64,000 bases of DNA from Niastella soli. Lineage in GTDB: Bacteria; Bacteroidota; Bacteroidia; Chitinophagales; Chitinophagaceae. The stretch lies in NCBI RefSeq assembly GCF_017742245.1, contig NZ_JAGHKO010000010.1, forward strand, positions 432,033-496,032, in the 5' to 3' direction. This document shows positions 9,523-18,205 of this stretch, one piece after another. The first letter of the stretch is position 1. Every line of letters starts with the position of its first letter. The notes below the pieces were generated by a model. It made no database searches. It was not told the DNA's origin and was given only the letters and a program-made list of their open reading frames with translations. A program made the translations under genes and the position numbers.

Positions 9523-11667
9523 ATGAAAAAATGGAGCACTGTAATTATCGGTATTCTTATATTTAATACGGTACTGGCAGAGGATGGCTATCGCTTGTGG
9601 TTACGATACAACACAATCGACAATGTTTCTTTACTACAACAGTATCGCCAACAGGTCACCAGCATTAATTGCCCTTCTGATGATGCCAGGCTGGTTTCAG
9701 CCAATCAGGAACTGCAAACAGGACTTTCGGGGTTACTGGGCAAAAAGATCCCCTTGCAGACAGCAGTTATTAATGGTACCGTTATGCTGGCCCTGCCAAC
9801 TCATTTACCATTTATTCGTAAGCAAATTGGCGATACCGCAATGGCGCGTTTAGGTGATGAAGGGTTTATTATTCGTACGATAAAGTACGAAGGGAAAAAC
9901 ATTACGCTTATCACTGCAAACAAACAGGCCGGTTTATTATATGGGGCCTTTCACTTTTTGCGGCTGTTGCAAACCCAGCAATCCATCCGGCAGTTGTCGA
10001 TAAGCAGCACGCCTAAAATAAAACTCCGGTTACTGAATCATTGGGATAACCTGAATCGTACCGTAGAACGCGGTTATGCCGGTAATTCCATCTGGGACTG
10101 GCAGCGGTTACCCGGCTATATAGATCAGCGATATCTTGATTATGCACGGGCAAATGCCTCTATTGGCATCAATGGCACCGTACTCACTAATGTAAACGCC
10201 AATGCTGTTATTTTAACGGCAGACTGGTTACAAAAAGTGGCCGCTCTGGCCAATGCCTTCCGGCCTTATAACTTAAAAGTGTATCTCACGGCCCGCTTCA
10301 GCGCACCTGTGGAAATAGGAAATTTAAAAACGGCCGATCCATTAGACCCGGCAGTAAGAAAATGGTGGAAAGATAAAACCGATGAGATCTATAAATACAT
10401 TCCTGACTTCGGTGGCTTTCTGGTAAAAGCCAATTCAGAAGGACAACCAGGTCCGCAGAATTACAATCGTACCCATGCCGATGGCGCCAACATGCTGGCC
10501 GAAGCAGTAGCCCCGCACGATGGCATTGTAATGTGGCGTGCATTTGTGTATAGCAGCGAAACACCTGAAGACCGGTTCAAACAGGCTTATAATGAATTTA
10601 AACCCCTCGATGGACAGTTCAAAAAAAACGTATTGGTACAGGTAAAGAACGGTCCGATAGATTTTCAACCACGCGAACCATTTCATCCGTTGTTTGGCGC
10701 CATGCCACAAACACCGCTGATGATGGAATACCAGCTCACCCAGGAGTACCTGGGTTTTGCGACCCACCTGGTATACCTGGCGCCGCTGTTTAAAGAAGTT
10801 TTAAATGCTGACACCCATTCAAAAAACGAGAACAGTCCGGTTGCACAAATAGTAGATGGCACTACCGATGAGCATACGCTTACCGGGATGGCAGGTGTTT
10901 CGAACATAGGAAGCGATATCAACTGGACGGGGCATCCTTTTGGGCAGGCCAACTGGTATACGCTGGGCCGGCTCGCATGGGACAATACGCTCACCCCGGC
11001 ACAAATTGCCAACGAATGGATACGACAGACCTTTACCAACAAACAAGCCTTTGTTGATACCGTACAGCAACTCATGCTGGCCTCACGGGAAATACAGGTG
11101 AATTATATGACACCCCTTGGTTTACACCACATCATGGGATATGGTCATCACTACGGTCCGGCGCCCTGGTACAACAAAGCGCCCCGGGCCGACTGGAACC
11201 CGGTGTACTTTCACAAGGCCGATTCAATTGGTATTGGGTTTAATCGTACGGCTACCGGCAGCAACGCACTGGCGCAATACCAGCCGGCTGTGCGGCAACA
11301 ATTCGAGAATATGGGTACCTGTCCGGAAGCATTTTTATTATGGTTTCATCATGTTCCCTGGGATTATAAAATGCATTCCGGTAAAACCCTGTGGGAAACA
11401 TTATGCGATAAATATTACAGTGGCGTTGATTCCGTACGCTGGATGCAACGCAGCTGGGACCACCTAAAAAATTACATCGATACAGAGCGGTTCAACCAGA
11501 TAAAGCAATTGTTGGCCATTCAGGAACAGGAAGCTGTATGGTGGCGCAATGCCTGTTTGTTGTACTTCCAAACCTTTTCCAACAAACCTATTCCGGAGAA
11601 ATATGAAAAACCAGACCATACGCTGGCGTATTATGAAGAGCTGGAATTTCCCTACGCCCCGCATTAA
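9523..11667 (+). CDS. aguA: GH67 alpha-glucuronidase
   Basis: The 714-residue protein has a signal peptide (MKKWSTVIIGILIFNTVLAE), a GH67 N-terminal domain (to about 150), the catalytic TIM barrel (marker LNHWDNLNRTVERGYAGNS) and a helical GH67 C-terminal domain. By spacing against the known enzyme of Cellvibrio japonicus, Glu306 (ANSEGQ) is the likely acid and Asp380 with Glu408 (QEYLG) the base pair. GH67 inverts and releases (4-O-methyl)glucuronate from the non-reducing end of xylo-oligosaccharides. The signal peptide points to the periplasm. An octamer word AACTAACG ends 5 nt before the start codon. The 73-nt gap to the next gene carries two more such words. Confidence 0.96.
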   Translation: MKKWSTVIIGILIFNTVLAEDGYRLWLRYNTIDNVSLLQQYRQQVTSINCPSDDARLVSANQELQTGLSGLLGKKIPLQTAVINGTVMLALPTHLPFIRKQIGDTAMARLGDEGFIIRTIKYEGKNITLITANKQAGLLYGAFHFLRLLQTQQSIRQLSISSTPKIKLRLLNHWDNLNRTVERGYAGNSIWDWQRLPGYIDQRYLDYARANASIGINGTVLTNVNANAVILTADWLQKVAALANAFRPYNLKVYLTARFSAPVEIGNLKTADPLDPAVRKWWKDKTDEIYKYIPDFGGFLVKANSEGQPGPQNYNRTHADGANMLAEAVAPHDGIVMWRAFVYSSETPEDRFKQAYNEFKPLDGQFKKNVLVQVKNGPIDFQPREPFHPLFGAMPQTPLMMEYQLTQEYLGFATHLVYLAPLFKEVLNADTHSKNENSPVAQIVDGTTDEHTLTGMAGVSNIGSDINWTGHPFGQANWYTLGRLAWDNTLTPAQIANEWIRQTFTNKQAFVDTVQQLMLASREIQVNYMTPLGLHHIMGYGHHYGPAPWYNKAPRADWNPVYFHKADSIGIGFNRTATGSNALAQYQPAVRQQFENMGTCPEAFLLWFHHVPWDYKMHSGKTLWETLCDKYYSGVDSVRWMQRSWDHLKNYIDTERFNQIKQLLAIQEQEAVWWRNACLLYFQTFSNKPIPEKYEKPDHTLAYYEELEFPYAPH

Positions 11668-11740
11668 AAGGCTTTCACGTTAGACGTTTCAGCACCACAT
11701 AATCTATAATTAAAAACTAAAGATTGTAAACTAAGAATAA

Positions 11741-12490
11741 ATGAACTCAAGTAATCAAACAGTAGCGATCGTAACAGGAGGAGGTTCAGGTATTGGCCTG
11801 GCCATTACAGAGAAATTTGTGCAGCACAATATTACTACGGTCATCGTAGGTCGTGACCCTGAAAAACTGCACCAGGCTAAACAAAAACTGGGCTCCCTGT
11901 GTGTACCCATAGTAGCCGATCTCAGCGATCTGGATGCTATTCCTGAACTGGTAAAACAGGTAATTACACAATTCGGACATATCGACATCCTGGTGAACAA
12001 TGCCGGTATCAATATGAAAAAAGAGTTTACCGATGTAACCAATGAAGATTTTCAAAAAGTAATACAAACCAATTTAGTGGCTGTTTTTGCGCTGACCCGT
12101 GAAGTAGTAAAGACCATGTTGCCCAATAAAAAGGGCAGCATCGTCAACATCAGCTCCATGGCAGCACAATACGGTATCCCCAAAGTAATTGCTTATTCAG
12201 CCTCTAAAACGGCAATTGAAGGCATGACACGCGCCATGGCGGTGGAACTTTCCCCCCAGGGTATTCGCATCAATTGCATTGCACCCGGGTTTATTGCAAC
12301 CGACATGACGTCAAAGGCATTCAATGCGGATGTAGAACGTAAGAACAAAGCGATGGGCCGCACACCAATGGGTGTTATGGGTACCCCCGGCGATATCGGC
12401 GATGCCGCACTGTTCCTGGCTACCGATTCATCGCGCTACATCACCGGCGTGGTATTACCGGTTGATGGCGGTAACTCAATTGGATTTTAA
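11741..12490 (+). CDS. Short-chain dehydrogenase, candidate fructuronate reductase / hexuronate-pathway oxidoreductase
   Basis: This 249-residue cytoplasmic classical SDR has the cofactor motif TGGGSGIGLA (residues 12-21), NNAGIN, a catalytic Ser in NISSMAA and the YSASK catalytic pair. The C-terminal SSRYITGVVLPVDGG is typical of gluconate-5-dehydrogenase or 3-oxoacyl-reductase-like members. It lies between two alpha-glucuronidase genes in the cluster that carries uxuA, and no canonical long-chain uxuB is present. SDR-type mannonate oxidoreductases are known in Firmicutes, so fructuronate-to-mannonate reduction is the best contextual guess. KduD- or gluconate-dehydrogenase-like activity is the main alternative. 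Family is certain, substrate is not. Confidence 0.9.
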   Translation: MNSSNQTVAIVTGGGSGIGLAITEKFVQHNITTVIVGRDPEKLHQAKQKLGSLCVPIVADLSDLDAIPELVKQVITQFGHIDILVNNAGINMKKEFTDVTNEDFQKVIQTNLVAVFALTREVVKTMLPNKKGSIVNISSMAAQYGIPKVIAYSASKTAIEGMTRAMAVELSPQGIRINCIAPGFIATDMTSKAFNADVERKNKAMGRTPMGVMGTPGDIGDAALFLATDSSRYITGVVLPVDGGNSIGF

Positions 12491-12519
12491 GTTATTTGAT
12501 AAACTGAAAGATCATACAC

Positions 12520-12553
12520 AACCGTGTTACGGACAAACCACCGTAACACGGTT
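12520..12553 (+). terminator. Perfect 13-bp stem-loop between SDR and GH115
   Basis: AACCGTGTTACGG (12520-12532) and CCGTAACACGGTT (12541-12553) are perfect inverted repeats around an 8-nt loop, ending 33 nt before the GH115 start. There is no T-tract behind it, so termination is only one reading. An mRNA processing or stability element, or an operator-like dyad, is equally possible. Confidence 0.6.
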
Positions 12554-12586
12554 TACAACTGCCCTTGCCTGCCCTCACGTCATCAT

Positions 12587-15427
12587 ATGAAAAAGATCCC
12601 TCTGATATTGCTTGCCTGGTTGCATACGGTTTGCCTGTTTGCACAGGATGCCATCATTACCCAAAATGATCCCAACGCTTTTCCCATTGTTGCCGGTAAA
12701 AAAGCAACCAGCATATATGTAAATGCTCATGATCACTGGCTGGTGCAAAAAGCAGCCGCATTGCTGCAAACCGATGTAGAAAAAGTGACTGGTTCAAAAC
12801 CTGATACTTCGCAGGTCGTTCCACAATCAGCTAAAAATATTATCGTCATCGGTTCGCTCGATCAATCTCTCCTCATCAATCAACTGGTTCAGACCAAAAA
12901 ATTACAGGTAGACAGCATAAGAGGCAAATGGGAAGCATTTCAGCTACAGGTTGTTAACAAACCCTGGCCCGGGGTCGACAAAGCCCTGGTGATCGCTGGC
13001 AGCGATAGACGAGGTACTGCATTTGGGGTTTTTGAACTATCAAAACAACTTGGGATATCACCCTGGTACTGGTGGGCAGATGTACCTGTGAAAACCAAAC
13101 CTGAATTATGGTATAATAGTGCTATCAAACAATACCAGTCGCCCGGTGTAACTTACAGAGGTATTTTCCTTAACGATGAAGCCCCCGCCTTATCAGACTG
13201 GAGCAAAGCCACCTTTGGCGGGTTCAACCACTTGTTTTATGAGAAAGTATTTGAACTGTTGCTCCGACTTAAGGCCAATTACCTGTGGCCGGCCATGTGG
13301 GGCAATGCTTTTTACGATGATGACACGCTGAACCCCGTGGTGGCCGATCAATACGGTATTGTAATTGGGACCAGTCACCACGAACCCATGCTGCGTGCGC
13401 ACGATGAATGGCGGCGGTATGGGACCGGTAAATGGAATTACGATAGCAATGAAGTGCGTTTGAAAAAATTCTGGGCGGAAGGTATACGCCGCAATCGTAA
13501 TTATGAAAGTATAGTTACCGTTGGTATGCGGGGCGATGGCGATGAGCCTATGAGCGAAAAAAGCAATATCGCCCTGCTGGAAAGAATTGTAGCCGACCAA
13601 CGAAAGATCATTTCAAACGTTACCGGCAAAGATGCCACTGCCACTCCGCAGTTATGGGCCCTTTATAAAGAAGTACAGGACTATTACGACAAAGGCATGC
13701 GGGTACCCGATGACATTACGCTGTTGTTGTGTGATGACAACTGGGGCAACATTCGCAAGCTCCCAAAATGGAATGCCCCCAAACGTACCGGCGGCTATGG
13801 CATTTATTATCACTTTGATTATGTAGGCGGCCCGCGCAATTATAAATGGATCAACACGAATACCATTGCCCGCACCTGGGAACAAATGCACCTGGCTTAT
13901 GAATATGGCGTGAACCGTATCTGGATCGTAAATGTGGGTGACCTGAAACCCATGGAACTGCCCATATCATTCTTTTTGGATTATGCCTGGGCCCCTTCAA
14001 AATATAAAACCGATCGTACGCCAGAATATCATAAAAAATGGGCGCAGCAACAATTTGGTAGCGCAAATGCCAGTAGTATTGGTTACCTGCTTACAAAATA
14101 TACGCAATTCAACAGCCGGCGCAAACCAGAGTTGTTATCACCAGATACTTACAGCCAGGTAAATTATCACGAAGCGGACAACGTGGTAAATGAATACAAC
14201 AAGCTGGTCAATCTGGCCGACTCCATTGGAAAAACATTACCTGCCAACTACCAGGACGCCTATTATCAACTGGTATTATTTCCTATAAAAGCCAGTGCTA
14301 ATTTGAACGCATTATATGCAGCAACCGGTAAAAATTATTTGTATGCCAAACAAAACCGGGCAGCCACCAATGACCTGGCCGACAGCGTTCGTAAATTATA
14401 TGTCACCGATTCCCTGCTCACCCTTCAGTATAACAAGGTAATGGCCAATGGTAAATGGGACCATATGATGGACCAAACACATATTGGTTACACCTACTGG
14501 CAACAGCCATCGGTTAATAAAATGCCGGAAGTAAAAACCATTACACCTCAAATACGTGCCAGCATGGGTGTTGCCATAGAGGGGGCCGAAGCAGTATGGC
14601 CCAATGACTCAACAACAGCTACCCTGCCGGCTATAAACAATATACAAGAAGGCGTACGGACCATCGATCTGTTTAACCGGGGCACCATGCCATTTACCTA
14701 TTCCATTCAAACAAACAGCTGGTTACATTTAACGGCTACCAGTGGCCAGATTACAAAAGAAGAACGGATATCATTTTTTGTGGAATGGTCGGCTGTGCCA
14801 TTTGGAAAACATCGCGTACCTATCACCATTACCGGACCAGATAATAGCACCGTGACCGTTTATGCCGCTCTGGAAAAATTAGATCTCCCCAAACGCAGCA
14901 AAGAAACGCAGGTAGCATGCGATGGGTATATTTCCATGGAAGCAGACCAGGTGGCTAAACAGGTTAACGAAAAGAACGCCTATTGGCAACACATTGCAAA
15001 CATTGGCAGAACCGGCAATGGACTAACCATCTTTCCTCCGTTGCCTGGGGTGACCAGCTTCCAACCAACTTCCGCACACCTTGAATATGACCTGTATACA
15101 ACCGATACCGCGGCAACCAAAGTAATGGTCTATTGCTCTCCTACCCTTCCATTCAATGAATCAACCGGGTTACGCTATGCGTTTTCATTCGATAATGAAG
15201 CGCCCCAAATGGTGAACCTGCATACCGACAATTCAGAAAAAGCCTGGGCTCAATCGGTAAGCGACAATATCCGTATCATTACGTCTTTGCATAATCTGTC
15301 GAAATCCGGCCGGCATACCCTGAAGATCTGGGCTGTTGATCCCGGTATTGTATTTCAGAAGATTGTAATTGACTGGGGCGGTGTTAAACAGAGTTATTTA
15401 GGACCCCCGGCGTTTGGAAGGCAGTAG
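12587..15427 (+). CDS. GH115 alpha-(4-O-methyl)glucuronidase
   Basis: I start at 12587 because MKKIPLILLAWLHTVCLFAQ is a signal peptide; the open frame begins 21 codons earlier, inside the preceding stem-loop. The 946-residue product shows the GH115 core (about 160-560) with the marker GIFLNDEAPALSDWS and the nearby KANYLWPAMWGNAFYDDD, then helical and C-terminal beta-sandwich domains from about 640. GH115 removes (methyl)glucuronate from internal as well as terminal xylose of glucuronoxylan, which complements GH67. The stop codon TAG (15425-15427) lies inside the first unit of a heptamer repeat array, so the last codons (GRQ-stop) are repeat-derived. Confidence 0.95.
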   Translation: MKKIPLILLAWLHTVCLFAQDAIITQNDPNAFPIVAGKKATSIYVNAHDHWLVQKAAALLQTDVEKVTGSKPDTSQVVPQSAKNIIVIGSLDQSLLINQLVQTKKLQVDSIRGKWEAFQLQVVNKPWPGVDKALVIAGSDRRGTAFGVFELSKQLGISPWYWWADVPVKTKPELWYNSAIKQYQSPGVTYRGIFLNDEAPALSDWSKATFGGFNHLFYEKVFELLLRLKANYLWPAMWGNAFYDDDTLNPVVADQYGIVIGTSHHEPMLRAHDEWRRYGTGKWNYDSNEVRLKKFWAEGIRRNRNYESIVTVGMRGDGDEPMSEKSNIALLERIVADQRKIISNVTGKDATATPQLWALYKEVQDYYDKGMRVPDDITLLLCDDNWGNIRKLPKWNAPKRTGGYGIYYHFDYVGGPRNYKWINTNTIARTWEQMHLAYEYGVNRIWIVNVGDLKPMELPISFFLDYAWAPSKYKTDRTPEYHKKWAQQQFGSANASSIGYLLTKYTQFNSRRKPELLSPDTYSQVNYHEADNVVNEYNKLVNLADSIGKTLPANYQDAYYQLVLFPIKASANLNALYAATGKNYLYAKQNRAATNDLADSVRKLYVTDSLLTLQYNKVMANGKWDHMMDQTHIGYTYWQQPSVNKMPEVKTITPQIRASMGVAIEGAEAVWPNDSTTATLPAINNIQEGVRTIDLFNRGTMPFTYSIQTNSWLHLTATSGQITKEERISFFVEWSAVPFGKHRVPITITGPDNSTVTVYAALEKLDLPKRSKETQVACDGYISMEADQVAKQVNEKNAYWQHIANIGRTGNGLTIFPPLPGVTSFQPTSAHLEYDLYTTDTAATKVMVYCSPTLPFNESTGLRYAFSFDNEAPQMVNLHTDNSEKAWAQSVSDNIRIITSLHNLSKSGRHTLKIWAVDPGIVFQKIVIDWGGVKQSYLGPPAFGRQ

Positions 15428-15466
15428 GCAGTGGGCAATGGGCAATGGCAAAGGCAGAAGGCAGAG
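15420..15466 (+). repeat. Heptamer array GGCAnnn overlapping the GH115 stop codon
   Basis: Units GGCAGTA, GGCAGTG, GGCAATG, then a slightly contracted stretch and GGCAGAA, GGCAGAG follow one another. The first unit contains most of the TAG stop of GH115, so the array begins inside the coding sequence. Confidence 0.88.
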
Positions 15467-15476
15467 ATTGAAAACC

Positions 15477-15511
15477 GCTGCAAGCTACAAGCCGCAAGCT
15501 GCAAGCTAATA
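15477..15511 (+). repeat. Heptamer array of GCTGCAA type, 5 units
   Basis: GCTGCAA, GCTACAA, GCCGCAA, GCTGCAA and GCTAATA follow in exact 7-nt phase. The core differs from the GGCA family but the period is the same and the location is the same gap. Confidence 0.85.
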
Positions 15512-15558
15512 CACCTGTTCGCGGCAGGAGAAGAACTACGCGCTATTGCGCTTCGCTA

Positions 15559-15604
15559 AACTCTGAACTTGGAACTTAATAACTTAAGAACTTACGAACC
15601 TCGC
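15559..15604 (+). repeat. Octamer array AACTTAnn abutting the GH10 start
   Basis: AACTCTG and AACTTGG (7-mers) lead into AACTTAAT, AACTTAAG, AACTTACG and AACCTCGC in exact 8-nt phase. The array ends 4 nt before the GH10 ATG at 15609, so it is the ribosome-loading region of that gene. Confidence 0.88.
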
Positions 15605-15608
15605 ATAT

Positions 15609-16673
15609 ATGAAAAAAATTACGCTAGTCTGTATTGCATTGATCGTATCATCAACCTTTTACGGTCAGGAAACAAAAGGCCTGAAAGATTATTATTCTAA
15701 CTACTTCCCCATTGGGGTAGCAGTTAGTTTGCGCTCCCTAAGCGGCCCAGATGCGCAACTGATCGTTCAACAGTTCAACAGTATTACGCCAGAGAACGAT
15801 ATGAAGATGGGACCTATTCATCCCGAAGAGAACCGGTATAACTGGACGCGGGCCGATTCCATCGTAAACTTTGCACAACGCCATGGCATGAAGGTGCGTG
15901 GGCATGCCTTATGCTGGCACGAACAAACACCCAACTGGTTGTTTAAAGATGCAGCTGGTAATACCGTTACCAAAGAGGTATTATTGCAACGACTGAAAGA
16001 TCATATTACCACGGTGGTAAACAGGTACAAAGGCAGGGTATACGCCTGGGATGTAGTAAATGAAGCCGTAGCTGATGACAGCAACCATATATACCGCAAT
16101 TCACTTTGGTACCAGATCTGCGGAGAAGATTTTATTGCCAAAGCATTTGAATACGCCCATGCGGCCGACCCCAATGCCATTTTATTTTATAACGATTACA
16201 ATACCGAACGCCCCGAAAAAACAGCACGGGTTTACCAGTTGCTGAAAAAACTGGTCGATGCCAAGGTTCCAGTAATGGGTGTTGGCCTTCAGGCACACTG
16301 GTCAACTTTCGAACCAACAGAACAGCAGCTGCGTAATACTATTGAAAAGCTGTCTTCATTAGGACTGAAAATACAGTTCACAGAACTCGACATTTCTGTG
16401 TATCCCTGGGAAAAGAACCGCCGCGCCAAACGGACTGATGACAATGATACTTTTACAGCCGAACGCGAACAGCAACAACTGGAACAATACAAAAAGGTAT
16501 TCCGCATATTCAGGGAATACAAAAATGTGGTCTCCGGTGTTACCTGTTGGGGCATTTCTGACCGATACACCTGGCTTGATGAATATCCGGTACCTGGTCG
16601 TAAAAACTATCCCATGCTGTTCGATAAGAATGGACAACCCAAAAGAGCTTTTGATGCAGTCGTATCATTTTGA
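15609..16673 (+). CDS. GH10 endo-beta-1,4-xylanase
   Basis: The 354-residue secreted enzyme has a signal peptide (about 1-19, ending STFYGQ) and a single GH10 TIM barrel with no carbohydrate-binding module. The acid/base is Glu152 in WDVVNEAVADD and the nucleophile is Glu259 in FTELDIS; SITPENDMKM, HALCWHEQTP and GVTCWGISDRYTWL are further family blocks. It cleaves the xylan backbone and leaves glucuronate-bearing oligosaccharides that GH67 and GH115 process. It has no T9SS domain or lipobox, so a periplasmic location is likely. Confidence 0.97.
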   Translation: MKKITLVCIALIVSSTFYGQETKGLKDYYSNYFPIGVAVSLRSLSGPDAQLIVQQFNSITPENDMKMGPIHPEENRYNWTRADSIVNFAQRHGMKVRGHALCWHEQTPNWLFKDAAGNTVTKEVLLQRLKDHITTVVNRYKGRVYAWDVVNEAVADDSNHIYRNSLWYQICGEDFIAKAFEYAHAADPNAILFYNDYNTERPEKTARVYQLLKKLVDAKVPVMGVGLQAHWSTFEPTEQQLRNTIEKLSSLGLKIQFTELDISVYPWEKNRRAKRTDDNDTFTAEREQQQLEQYKKVFRIFREYKNVVSGVTCWGISDRYTWLDEYPVPGRKNYPMLFDKNGQPKRAFDAVVSF

Positions 16674-16697
16674 CCCATTGCGTTTCTTAAGTATACG

Positions 16698-16753
16698 AAG
16701 TAAGAGGTAAGAGGTAAGAAATACAAGTTCCTCCTTCTTCTTACCTCCTTCTT
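16698..16753. repeat. Inverted heptamer array (AGGTAAG / CTTACCT)
   Basis: Eight 7-bp units keep one phase: AAGTAAG, AGGTAAG twice, AAATACA, AGTTCCT, CCTTCTT, CTTACCT, CCTTCTT. The second half is the approximate reverse complement of the first, so the transcript can fold into a hairpin in the 116-nt gap between GH10 and the redoxin gene. It may act as a weak terminator. Confidence 0.75.
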
Positions 16754-16789
16754 GATAGAAAATCGTACCTTATAATAAATAACCATTTT

Positions 16790-17920
16790 ATGAAAAGCGC
16801 GCTTTTCTATCTATTATTACTTCCTGTTACTTATTCCATAGCTGCACCAATAAGCAGTATACATGACGAACATAAAACACTCGCCATTGGCGCCAAGGCC
16901 CCCGATTTCAAATTGCCTGGTGTTGATGGCAAAACCTATACGCTGTCCTCTTTTAAAAATGCCCAGGTACTTGTCATCGTTTTTACCTGCAATCATTGCC
17001 CTACAGCACAGGCTTATGAAGACCGGATCATTCAACTCTCCAAAGACTATAGCACCAAAAACGTAGCCGTGGTTGCCATAATGCCCAACGACCCTAAATC
17101 AATACGGCTCGATGAACTGGGGTATACGGATTTGAGCGACCATTTTGATGAAATGAAACGCAGGGCCAAACAGAAGCATTTCAACTTTCCCTATTTGTAC
17201 GATGGTGATGCACAGGCAACCGCCAAAGCCTATGGCCCGGCTGCTACGCCGCATGTATTTATATTTGACAAGTCACGTACTCTTCGTTACCAGGGCCGTA
17301 TAGACAATATTGAAAATCCTGCCAAAACTCCTACCGAATTAAATACTCGCGACGCCATCGACGCCTTACTGCAAGCTAAGCCAGTAGCTGTTGAAACTAC
17401 CAAGGTCTTTGGTTGTTCCATCAAGTGGGCCGAGAAAACGTCACTGGTAAAACAGGGGTTTGATGAATGGGCCAAAGAACCCGTATCGGTAAATACGATC
17501 GATGAAGCAGGGTTGAAAGACCTTATTAAAAACAATTCCGACAAACTGCGGTTGATCAATATCTGGGCAACCTGGTGCGGCCCCTGCTGCAACGAATTCC
17601 CTGAATTCGTTTCCATCAACCGCATGTACAGACGGCGCGATTTTGAATTCATCAGTATCAGTGCCGATGATCCTGTCAAAAAAGAAAAAGTATTGAAATT
17701 CCTTCAGCAACAGCAGGCATCCAATACCAACTACCTTTTTTCAATTGATGATAAATATAAACTTATTGAGGCAGTAGATCCCCAATGGCAGGGCGCCCTT
17801 CCTTACACCATCCTGGTTGAACCCGGCGGAAAGATCGTTTACGGCAAACAGGGAACTATTGATGCGGCTGAGATAAAGAAGTTAATTGTGGATAATAAGC
17901 TTATTGGGCGGTATTATTGA
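16790..17920 (+). CDS. Secreted double thioredoxin-fold protein (AhpC/TSA-like + TlpA-like)
   Basis: A 376-residue protein with a signal peptide (about 1-18) and two redox domains. The N-terminal redoxin (about 30-190; GAKAPDFKLPGVDGKTY) has the pair Cys67-Asn-His-Cys70 in FTCNHCPTAQ. The C-terminal TlpA/ResA-like domain (about 225-376) has Cys263-Gly-Pro-Cys266 followed by an extra Cys267 (WATWCGPCCNEF). It probably handles periplasmic disulfides or peroxide. It is codirectional with the xylan genes and 116 nt after GH10 with a hairpin between, so co-transcription is uncertain. The role in xylan use, if any, is unknown. Confidence 0.85.
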   Translation: MKSALFYLLLLPVTYSIAAPISSIHDEHKTLAIGAKAPDFKLPGVDGKTYTLSSFKNAQVLVIVFTCNHCPTAQAYEDRIIQLSKDYSTKNVAVVAIMPNDPKSIRLDELGYTDLSDHFDEMKRRAKQKHFNFPYLYDGDAQATAKAYGPAATPHVFIFDKSRTLRYQGRIDNIENPAKTPTELNTRDAIDALLQAKPVAVETTKVFGCSIKWAEKTSLVKQGFDEWAKEPVSVNTIDEAGLKDLIKNNSDKLRLINIWATWCGPCCNEFPEFVSINRMYRRRDFEFISISADDPVKKEKVLKFLQQQQASNTNYLFSIDDKYKLIEAVDPQWQGALPYTILVEPGGKIVYGKQGTIDAAEIKKLIVDNKLIGRYY

Positions 17921-17925
17921 AACGG

Positions 17926-17941
17926 TCCGCCAGCTGGCGGA
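17926..17941. repeat. Palindrome TCCGCCAGCTGGCGGA
   Basis: A perfect 16-bp palindrome 6 nt behind the redoxin stop codon. It shares CCGCC-[A/G]-GCTGGCGG with the element at 8158-8171, so at least two copies exist in the window. It could act as a 3-prime-end stabilising or terminating hairpin. Confidence 0.75.
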
Positions 17942-18155
17942 TGAATCGGTAGTCGGCAATGCCGAAGCGTGAAATCCCGACAAGTCGGGACAGGCTGTCA
18001 AACGTGAAACGTGAAAGGATTTCCGATTTTTCGGATGTCTGTTATTTTCGCAGGTTACTCACTACTTACTACTTCGCCTTCGGCTCAACACTCTTATTAT
18101 CAACTTGCCTTCCTCGCCAACTTGCTGCTTCTTGCCTCCTACCTTGATCTCCTTA

Positions 18156-18205
18156 TCAACATTATCAACTTTATCAACAGGTCAACCGATCAACTGGTCA
18201 ATCAG
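18156..18205 (+). repeat. TCAAC array, 9-nt then 8-nt period
   Basis: TCAACATTA and TCAACTTTA (9 nt) are followed by TCAACAGG, TCAACCGA, TCAACTGG and TCAATCAG (8 nt). The core TCAAC is fixed except in the last unit. The larger relative is at 26327-26444. Confidence 0.85.
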
